The position numbers and the translations under genes were made by a program. The notes beneath the pieces are model-generated. The model saw nothing but the letters and a program-made list of their open reading frames with translations. It was not told the DNA's origin and did no database searches. A DNA stretch of 10,013 nucleotides from Gemmatimonadota bacterium (GTDB lineage Bacteria > Gemmatimonadota > Gemmatimonadetes > Longimicrobiales > RSA9), in NCBI GenBank assembly GCA_019689775.1, contig JADGGV010000104.1, positions 1 to 10,013 on the forward strand. The letters are read 5' to 3'. Within the stretch, counting starts at the first letter, position 1. Each line of letters begins with the position of its first letter. Positions 1 to 5,446 of this stretch are shown here, piece after piece.

Positions 1-6
1 ATGAGC

Positions 7-63
7 GGGGGGGGGGGGGCCGCGCCCCCGGCGGGGGGGGGGGCCGGGGGGGGGGGGGGGGGG
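7..63. repeat. poly-G homopolymer runs
   Basis: Three G runs are visible: 13 G at 7-19, 11 G at 33-43 and 18 G at 46-63, separated by short C-rich pieces (C5 at 25-29, CC at 44-45) and followed by C4 and C5. No other place in the window has homopolymers of this length. The tract lies just beyond the stop codon of the TonB-dependent receptor gene. It may be a sequencing or assembly artefact (poly-G is typical of two-colour Illumina chemistry) or a real G-quadruplex-prone tract. There is no T tract on either strand, so I do not call it a terminator. The runs are certain as given; their biological reality is not. Confidence 0.9.
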
Positions 64-101
64 CCCCGCCCCCACCGGACCATCGAGCGCGGGACCGGAC
101 G

Positions 102-2699
102 TCAGAACGCCGCCCGCAGCCCGACGGAAAGGGTCCGCCCCGGGAGCACGGTGATGTCGTCGGGCTCGCCGCGCTGCCGGTTCAGCAGGTTATCGCCGGC
201 CACCGTGAGCGTGAGGCCGCGGCTGAGCTCCCGGTTCCAGGTCGCGCGCAGGTGCGTGATGCCGGCGTACTCGCGCCAGTAGTCGCGCAGGTTCGTCCCC
301 ACGAAGTCGCGCCCGTCGTAGTCCACGCCGGCGCAGGCCCGGGCGAGCGCGAGCCGGTCGTAGTTGATCCAGTCGGCGGCGCGGTACGCCGTCACGGAGC
401 CGTTCCAGCCGGAGCCCGACCAATTCGCCGTGAGGCTCATCGTGCGCGCCGGGACGCCGAGCATGCGATCGCCGGGGCGGAGGTCGCCGGTGTAGCCGTC
501 GGCCAGCCGCTGGACGCGGCTGTCGACGAGCGCGAGCGAGCCGGTGAGCGCGAGCCGGCCGCGCTCGACCGTGCCCTGCATCTCCCACCCGCGGTTGGAG
601 ATGCGGCCGACGTTCTGGAGCACGTAGTCGATCGGCGCCGGGTCGGGCCGGCCGACGCGGGCGGTGTCGCCCGCCGTGCCGACGCGCTGGATGAGGCCCG
701 ACGCGGTCTGGTCGAAGCGAGTGACCTCGAGGCGCAGCGTGCGGCCGACCATGAGGTCGAAGCCGCCCTCGACGCCCGCCTGCTCCTCGGGCGCGAGGTA
801 GGCGCTCTGGAGCAGGGCGCGGAGGTCGTTCCACGCGCTCGCCCGCGCCGGCGTCTGCGGCCAGCGGATCCCCTTCCCGTAGGCGGCGCGGAGCTTCAGC
901 GTGACCGGGCCGCGCTCGCCGATCCAGGCGCCCCCGAGCAGCGGGAGCGTGGCGAAGCGGCTCAGGCCGAGTCCGTCCTCGCCGCGCTCGAGCCGCGCAC
1001 CCGCGGTGAGGAAGAAGCGGTCGAGGAGCGTCAGGTTCGTCTGCGCGCTGAGCCCGCTGTTGCTCCGCCAGTCGACGTAGCGGATGGCGGCGACGTCCGC
1101 ATCGCCGCGGTCGCGCGGGCGCCACGCGGCGGCGGCCGCCGCCTCGCCGTCCGGCGCATCGGCCGTCGCCGGCGCGGCATCCAGCGCGTCGCGCGTGCGC
1201 TGGCGCAGGACCGACTGCTCCGCCGCCAACGTCAGCGTCGCCGAGGCGCGGCGCCCCAGGTCGAAGCGGCCGACCGTGCTGAAGCGGAACGTGGCACGGT
1301 CGGCGCCGCCCCGCGCGGCCCGGAGCGCCGAATCGACCGGCGACGGCACGGGCGCGCCCGTGTCGAGGACGCCGCCGAGCGTGTACCCGTCGACGCCGGC
1401 GACGAAGGTGTGGGTCCAACGGTCCGTCGGCATGAACGCCGCCTGCATCCCGAGCGTGTACTGCACGACGGACTGGTCGCTGCCGGTTGGGGTGGAGGCG
1501 GAGGCGCCCGTGGCGCCGAGGGCCATCCCCTGCGATGCGGCATCGGGGAGGAGCGGGCTCGGCGGCGCGCCGGCCCGCTCGGCGAAGAAGCGGAGCGTGC
1601 CCGTCAGGATGCTGCGCGAGCGCACCTGCCGGGCGCTCCCGCTGGCGGCCACGTGGCGCGCGTATCCGCCGGGGATGAACTCGCCGACGCTGCCGAAGTC
1701 GACGGTCAGCCCCGCGGAGCTCGCGTTGGAGCCGACGCTCAACGCGAGCGAATGGTCCTGGGAGAGCGCGGAGCGGGGAACGAACGCGCTGTTCGCCAGC
1801 CCGAAGCGCGACTGGATGCGGGCGCGCGGCGCGCCGGGATCCGGCGTATCGTGGCGCGTGACGATGTTCGTCACGCCGCTGATCGCGTCCGCGCCGTAGA
1901 GCGCGGCCCCCTGCGGCCCGCGGATGACCTCGACCCGCTCGATCGCCTCCGGCGCGATCTGCGTCACCAGCAGCGGGTTGGCGACCTCGATGCCGTCGAT
2001 GTACACCTTCGGGTAGCTGAGCCCGAAGGAGCTGGCGCCGCGGACGCTGCCGTACTGCGCCAGCAGGCTCGCGGGCGACTGCTCCCACACCCAGACGCCG
2101 GGCACGGCGCCGTCGAACGTCTGCGCGAGCGTGCCGGCCGCCTGCCTCTCCAGCTCCCGGCCGTCGACCACGCCGAGCGCGACCGCGAGCGGACGCTGCG
2201 CGGCGCCGGCCGGGCTGCCGGTGACGACGACGCGGTCGAGGACCACCACGCTCTGCGGCGGCGGCTCGGCGGCCGCGGCGGCCGCGGGCGCCGGCGCCAG
2301 CACGACCAGGTCGCTCCCCGCCACCACGGGCACGACCGCAGTTCCGCGGAGCAGCTCGGTCAGCGCGTCGCCGAGGGCGACCGAGTCGTGGGAGACACAG
2401 ACGCGCCGGCCAAGCGGGAGCAGCTCGGCGCTGTAGGAGAGCCGGATCCCGGCGACGGCGGCGAGCCGGTCGAGCGCGTCGCGGAGCGAGATCTCGCGGG
2501 CGTGGAAGGAAATGGTGCGGGCGAGCGCCGCGGGCCAGCCCTGCCCCGCGCTGGCCGCCGGCGGCGGGTCGTCCGTCGCGCACGCGGCCGGTGCGGCGCC
2601 CTGGGCCGGCGTGGCGCCCGCGGCCGGACGCGAGAGCGCCAGCCCGGCGGCGACGCCGAGCGCGGCGAGGGGCCGAACCGCGCGCCGGGCCGGGCTCAC
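102..2699 (-). CDS. TonB-dependent outer-membrane receptor with N-terminal STN signalling domain (FecA-type)
   Basis: An 865-residue outer-membrane active-transport receptor that should also signal to FecR. Visible parts: an N-terminal signal peptide (Arg-rich start, hydrophobic stretch about 9-23, likely cleavage near AAGA, residue 29); an STN (secretin/TonB short N-terminal) domain about 62-135; an Ala/Pro linker; a TonB-box-like LDRVVVTG at 154-161; a plug domain about 167-282 containing RGPQGAALYGADAISG (260-275); then a beta-barrel to the C-terminal Phe usual for outer-membrane proteins. The length fits the family. The GTG start overlaps the fecR stop by 4 nt (GTGA), with GGGGGGAG about 10 nt upstream, implying translational coupling. 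An STN domain marks receptors that regulate transcription through an anti-sigma factor, which matches the neighbours. The substrate is unknown: siderophore, sugar, peptide and other ligands are all possible. Family certain, ligand not. Confidence 0.93.
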   Translation of the reverse strand: MSPARRAVRPLAALGVAAGLALSRPAAGATPAQGAAPAACATDDPPPAASAGQGWPAALARTISFHAREISLRDALDRLAAVAGIRLSYSAELLPLGRRVCVSHDSVALGDALTELLRGTAVVPVVAGSDLVVLAPAPAAAAAAEPPPQSVVVLDRVVVTGSPAGAAQRPLAVALGVVDGRELERQAAGTLAQTFDGAVPGVWVWEQSPASLLAQYGSVRGASSFGLSYPKVYIDGIEVANPLLVTQIAPEAIERVEVIRGPQGAALYGADAISGVTNIVTRHDTPDPGAPRARIQSRFGLANSAFVPRSALSQDHSLALSVGSNASSAGLTVDFGSVGEFIPGGYARHVAASGSARQVRSRSILTGTLRFFAERAGAPPSPLLPDAASQGMALGATGASASTPTGSDQSVVQYTLGMQAAFMPTDRWTHTFVAGVDGYTLGGVLDTGAPVPSPVDSALRAARGGADRATFRFSTVGRFDLGRRASATLTLAAEQSVLRQRTRDALDAAPATADAPDGEAAAAAAWRPRDRGDADVAAIRYVDWRSNSGLSAQTNLTLLDRFFLTAGARLERGEDGLGLSRFATLPLLGGAWIGERGPVTLKLRAAYGKGIRWPQTPARASAWNDLRALLQSAYLAPEEQAGVEGGFDLMVGRTLRLEVTRFDQTASGLIQRVGTAGDTARVGRPDPAPIDYVLQNVGRISNRGWEMQGTVERGRLALTGSLALVDSRVQRLADGYTGDLRPGDRMLGVPARTMSLTANWSGSGWNGSVTAYRAADWINYDRLALARACAGVDYDGRDFVGTNLRDYWREYAGITHLRATWNRELSRGLTLTVAGDNLLNRQRGEPDDITVLPGRTLSVGLRAAF

Positions 2700-3784
2700 C
2701 GCGGCGTCACTCCCCCCGCGGCGCCGCGCAGCACGGCCCGGTCGCCGTGCCGCTCGACGCGCGCGCCCAGCGCCAGCGCGATCACGTTCAGCACCTGGTC
2801 CACCCGCTCCCCCTTGAAGGACGCCGTGAGATGCCGTCCGGCCAGCGACGGGTCGCTGACGTCGAGCTCGACGCCGTACCAGCGTTGGAGGTCGGCGGCG
2901 ACGCGGCTCAGCGGCGCATCCTCGAAGACAAGCTGCCCGGTCGTCCAGGCCAGGTCGGCCGCGGTCGCCGCGTCGCGCTCGGCCACGGCGCGGCCGTCGG
3001 GCGAGAGCGTGCCGCGGTCCCCGGCATGGAGCGTGACGCCGGCGTCGGGCCGCGCGCCCGCGGCCTTCAGCAGCACGGCGCCCGAGGTGACGACCACGCG
3101 CACACCCTCGCCGCCATCGCTGTGCACGGTGAACGTCGTGCCGACGTCCTGGATCGTGGCCGAGCCGGCGCGCACCCGGAACGGGTGCGCGGCATCGTGC
3201 CGGACGTCGAATAGCGCCTCTCCCGTCAACTCGACCTCACGCGCGGGCTCGCCGAAGCCCGCGGCAACGACGAGGCGGCTCGCCGCGCCGAGGAGGACAC
3301 GGCTGCCGTCCGGCAGCCGCACCGAGTCGGTCTGGCCGACCCGCGTCGTGTACGTGCGCGCCACGACGGTCGCCACGCCGCCCGCCGTCTGGTGGGTGGC
3401 GCGCCAGACGAGCGTACCGCCCACGACGAGCGCGACCGCCGCCGCAATCCGGATGCCGATCGTACGCCAGCGCGCTCGGGCGGGTTCCGGCGCCGGGCTG
3501 GCGGCGCCCGGCACGAGGCGCAGCGCCGGCTCGTCGCGGCGGGCACGGACCCGGCGCAGCGCGGCCTCGACGTCGAGGTCGGCCGGCGCGCGGAACTCGA
3601 GGCGCCGGGTGGCGCGTTCGAGAGCGGCCAGGAGTTCGCCGCGGGCCGGCAGCTCGTCCAGCCAGCGACGCACCGCCTCCACCTCGTCCGGCGGGCTCTC
3701 GCCGCAGAGGTAGCGGGCCAGCGCGTCCCACGGCACGGCGTCGACCGGCGGCGTCGGGTGCGAGTTCTCGCTCGTCATACCCAT
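2696..3784 (-). CDS. FecR-family anti-sigma factor / periplasmic sensor
   Basis: A 362-residue single-pass inner-membrane protein that should bind the ECF sigma factor in the cytoplasm and sense the receptor STN domain in the periplasm. Visible parts: an N-terminal FecR-type (DUF4880-like) helical region about 18-60 with LARYLCGE and VRRWLDE; a transmembrane segment about 109-127 (IGIRIAAAVALVVGGTLVW); the FecR domain about 144-241 with LPDGSRVLLGAASRL and ELTGEALFDV; and a C-terminal STN-like (DUF4974-like) domain about 285-353 with FEDAPLSRVAADLQRWYGV. Length and order match FecR proteins of the Bacteroidota/Gemmatimonadota type. The start is ATG at 3784, or possibly the in-frame ATG at 3778 (Met3); neither has a good Shine-Dalgarno. 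It is the first gene of a two-gene operon with the receptor. Whether it inhibits or activates its sigma factor (E. coli FecR is needed for activation) cannot be read from sequence. Confidence 0.93.
   Translation of the reverse strand: MGMTSENSHPTPPVDAVPWDALARYLCGESPPDEVEAVRRWLDELPARGELLAALERATRRLEFRAPADLDVEAALRRVRARRDEPALRLVPGAASPAPEPARARWRTIGIRIAAAVALVVGGTLVWRATHQTAGGVATVVARTYTTRVGQTDSVRLPDGSRVLLGAASRLVVAAGFGEPAREVELTGEALFDVRHDAAHPFRVRAGSATIQDVGTTFTVHSDGGEGVRVVVTSGAVLLKAAGARPDAGVTLHAGDRGTLSPDGRAVAERDAATAADLAWTTGQLVFEDAPLSRVAADLQRWYGVELDVSDPSLAGRHLTASFKGERVDQVLNVIALALGARVERHGDRAVLRGAAGGVTPR
2710..2715 (-). promoter_or_regulatory. ribosome binding site of the receptor gene
   Basis: On the minus strand GGGGAG lies 10 nt upstream of the GTG at 2699, inside the last codons of the fecR-like gene. 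It supports the GTG start and the 4-nt overlap between the two genes. The spacing is slightly long. Confidence 0.5.
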
Positions 3785-3787
3785 CTC

Positions 3788-3812
3788 GACACTTCAGCCG
3801 ACGTGTACCCCT
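3788..3812 (-). promoter_or_regulatory. possible ECF-type promoter of the fecR-receptor operon
   Basis: On the minus strand AGGGGTA (3812-3806) is followed after 14 nt by TGTC (3791-3788). The AGGGGTA element resembles GGGGT-containing boxes I recall ahead of FecI/FecR-type genes in other phyla, and GTC is common in ECF -10 elements. If this is right, transcription would begin at about 3781-3784, giving a leaderless or nearly leaderless mRNA, which would fit the missing Shine-Dalgarno of the fecR-like gene. The match is by eye and weak. Confidence 0.2.
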
Positions 3813-3820
3813 ATCTCCGC

Positions 3821-3839
3821 GAGCGGCTGTCGGCCGCTC
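3821..3839. promoter_or_regulatory. inverted repeat in the divergent promoter region (possible operator)
   Basis: GAGCGGC (3821-3827) and GCCGCTC (3833-3839) form a perfect 7-bp inverted repeat around a 5-nt spacer (TGTCG). It ends two bases before the candidate -35 element of the sigma gene at 3842, and lies about 37 bp upstream of the fecR-like start. The position suits a dimeric regulator or an RNA hairpin, but short GC inverted repeats arise easily at this base composition. Confidence 0.35.
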
Positions 3840-3841
3840 CG

Positions 3842-3870
3842 TTGCTCGCTCCCGCGCGGCCCGGTAGCTT
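3842..3870 (+). promoter_or_regulatory. candidate sigma-70-like promoter of the ECF sigma gene
   Basis: TTGCTC (3842-3847) and TAGCTT (3865-3870) are separated by the ideal 17 nt in the divergent region. Each keeps the key bases (TTG; TA...T). The start point would be near 3877, giving a leader of about 65 nt before the GTG at 3942. AT-rich hexamers are scarce here, which makes the pair stand out. It was read by eye only. Confidence 0.4.
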
Positions 3871-3941
3871 AGGCGGGCCGAACCCCGTGGAGCACCGCCA
3901 CGTCCCCCGGACCACCCGCCGACGAGGGCCAGCACGCCGAC

Positions 3942-4493
3942 GTGACCGACCGTGAGCTCCTCGACCGTCTTCGCGGCGGGGATTCCGAGGCCTTCGACGC
4001 GATCTTCCGCGAGCACTACGCGCAGCTCGTCGGCGTCGCCGACGGGATGCTGGGCGACCGTGCCGCCGCGGAGGAGATCGCGCAGGAGGTCATGCTCGAG
4101 CTGTGGCGACGTCGCGAGAGTATAACACTCGAGGTCTCGCTCCGCGCCTACCTCGTTCGCGCCACGCGCAACCGCGCGCTGAACCTCCTCCGCCACGAGC
4201 GCATCGCGCGCCGGAGCCAGCCGCACCTGGCGCCGGAGCGGGTGGCGGCGCCCACCGCCGACGCCGAGCTGATCGAGCGCGAGATCGATGCGGCGCTCCG
4301 CCAGGCGATCCGCGAGCTGCCGGCGCGCTGCCGCGAGGTCTTCGAGCTCAGCCGCGTGCACGGGCTACGCTATGCCGAGATCGCGCGGACCCTCGACATC
4401 TCCGTCAAGACCGTGGAGGCCCAGATGGGCAAGGCGCTGCGCCTGCTGCGCGAGCGCCTGGCCGCATGGCTCCCGGACGGCGGCGACCTCTGA
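3942..4493 (+). CDS. ECF-family RNA polymerase sigma factor (FecI-like partner of FecR)
   Basis: A 183-residue group 4 sigma factor that would direct RNA polymerase to its regulon when released or activated by the FecR-like protein. Sigma region 2 spans about 11-78, with SEAFDAIFREHYAQL and the core-binding/-10 motif EEIAQEVMLELWRRR (44-58). A variable linker follows (about 91-112). Region 4 spans about 115-168, with LPARCREVFELSR and the helix-turn-helix GLRYAEIARTLDISVKTVEAQMGKAL, which reads the -35. Length is normal for the family. The GTG start is chosen because the reading frame there begins with the usual ECF opening (RELLDRLRGGDSEAFDAIF); GAGGG at 3924-3928 is 13 nt away, longer than ideal. 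The gene is divergent from fecR-receptor, unlike the collinear E. coli fecIRA. Pairing with the adjacent FecR-like protein is inferred from position. The targets are unknown. Confidence 0.94.
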   Translation: MTDRELLDRLRGGDSEAFDAIFREHYAQLVGVADGMLGDRAAAEEIAQEVMLELWRRRESITLEVSLRAYLVRATRNRALNLLRHERIARRSQPHLAPERVAAPTADAELIEREIDAALRQAIRELPARCREVFELSRVHGLRYAEIARTLDISVKTVEAQMGKALRLLRERLAAWLPDGGDL

Positions 4494-4671
4494 GCCCGGC
4501 AGGGTCCGCGGCCTCACGCGTGTCATTAAGGGTGAGATCGGGGAGCTGGCGGCGGCCCGCGCACCCCCGTCCCGGCGCGTGGGACCGAAAGTTCCGGCGG
4601 ACCCTCCACGATCCGGGACACGCCGGCGCTCGCTCCGCGGCGAGGCGGGGCGACCGCCACAGTCCATCACC

Positions 4672-4675
4672 GAGG
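4672..4675 (+). promoter_or_regulatory. ribosome binding site deciding the lipoprotein start
   Basis: GAGG directly abuts the in-frame ATG at 4676 but lies 6 nt before the ATG at 4682, which is the usual spacing. It therefore favours 4682 as the start of the small lipoprotein gene over the ATG two codons earlier. Confidence 0.5.
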
Positions 4676-4681
4676 ATGCGG

Positions 4682-5320
4682 ATGTACAGGACCAGAATCG
4701 CGCTCGTGGCGCTCGTGGCGGCGTCCGCCGCCGCGTGCGGCCCCAAGCAGACCGCCGGGCCGGCGGCCCGGCCCGACCTCTCCGGCACCTGGGTCGTCCA
4801 GCGTCAGGCGGACCGGAGCGACGAGGCGGCGGACGCCGGCGTCGACGGCCTCCTGGCGTCGCCGGCGACGCCGGGCCCCGGGGCCGGGGAGCGTCGCCCC
4901 GGCGGCCGCGACGGCGGCATGGGCGGCGGCCCGCCGGGCGGGCGCCGCTCGGACGTGAGCTTCGACGCCGTGCGCCAGGCGTTGGCTGCCGTCCGGCGCG
5001 CGGGCGAGCGGCTCGTGGTGGAACAGACGGACAGCATCGTCCACATCTCGTACGCGGACCGCAGCTACTTCGACTACCGGCCCGACGGCCGGAAGGTCGA
5101 CGACATCTGGCGCGGCATCGGGCGCATCAAGGTGAAGGCGCGCTGGACCGATGCCGGGCTCCAGGTCGAGCGGCGGATCGAGGATGGCGGCGCCCGGGTG
5201 ATCGAGCTGTACGCTCGGCCGGCGGGCTCGTCCCGCCTGATCGTGACCACCACGATCCCCGGACCCTTCGGGCCGACGGAGCTGCGCAGGGAGTACGAGC
5301 GCGTGGCGACGTCGCGGTAG
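4682..5320 (+). CDS. predicted lipoprotein of unknown function with Gly/Pro/Arg-rich insert
   Basis: A 212-residue protein I do not recognise. The N-terminus MYRTRIALVALVAASAAAC looks like a lipoprotein signal peptide with Cys19 as the lipidated residue; the lipobox (AAAC) is loose because it lacks the preferred Leu at -3. The mature protein starts with PDLSGTW (31-37), an opening seen in lipocalin-like beta-rich secreted proteins. A low-complexity stretch follows (about 62-90, with GGRDGGMGGGPPGGRR), then a compact part rich in predicted beta strands (about 108-208: LVVEQTDSIVHISY, SYFDYRPDGRKVD, IKVKARWTDAGLQVERRI, RLIVTTTIPGPFG). It follows the sigma gene by 188 nt in the same direction, so it could be a target or simply a neighbour. 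ATG 4676 would add two residues. Membrane anchoring is likely; no enzymatic motif is visible. Confidence 0.8.
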   Translation: MYRTRIALVALVAASAAACGPKQTAGPAARPDLSGTWVVQRQADRSDEAADAGVDGLLASPATPGPGAGERRPGGRDGGMGGGPPGGRRSDVSFDAVRQALAAVRRAGERLVVEQTDSIVHISYADRSYFDYRPDGRKVDDIWRGIGRIKVKARWTDAGLQVERRIEDGGARVIELYARPAGSSRLIVTTTIPGPFGPTELRREYERVATSR

Positions 5321-5343
5321 CGGCGGGCGTCCGGCGGCGCAAC

Positions 5344-5367
5344 CGGGCGGCGTCGCTTCGCCGCCCG
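5344..5367 (+). other. GC-rich hairpin between the two lipoprotein genes (possible terminator or attenuator)
   Basis: CGGGCGGCG (5344-5352) pairs perfectly with CGCCGCCCG (5359-5367) around a 6-nt loop TCGCTT, a 9-bp all-GC stem. It begins 23 nt after the stop codon of the small lipoprotein gene. No U tract follows, so it is not a classical intrinsic terminator. It may act as a weak terminator, a 3'-end stabiliser or nothing. Confidence 0.4.
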
Positions 5368-5431
5368 CGCGTGCCGAACGCCGGCGTGGGAGGCGAACGG
5401 GCCCGTCGGCGGCGTGGCGGGGCCCTGCGGG

Positions 5432-5437
5432 AAAGGA
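5432..5437 (+). promoter_or_regulatory. ribosome binding site of the metallopeptidase gene
   Basis: AAAGGA lies 9 nt before the ATG at 5447. It favours this start over the in-frame GTG at 5414, and only the ATG start puts the lipoprotein signal peptide at the N-terminus. Confidence 0.6.
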
Positions 5438-5446
5438 TGGACGTCG

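Noticed and set aside
64..101. Intrinsic terminator after the receptor gene
   Set aside because: The G and C runs could pair, but no U tract follows on the minus strand and the run lengths themselves are doubtful.
252..3713. Plus-strand open frame of 1153 codons opposite the receptor and fecR-like genes
   Set aside because: It crosses two well-supported minus-strand genes, is dominated by Arg/Ala/Gly, and has no domain or signal. Long stop-free antisense frames are expected at this GC content.
4494..4681. Promoter for the small lipoprotein gene in the gap after the sigma gene
   Set aside because: The stretch TCATTAAGGG at about 4523 is relatively AT-rich, but no matching -35 at a sensible distance and no ECF-type box could be seen.
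5414..5446. GTG at 5414 as start of the metallopeptidase
   Set aside because: It would add 11 residues in front of a complete lipoprotein signal peptide, and the ribosome binding site AAAGGA is spaced for the ATG at 5447.
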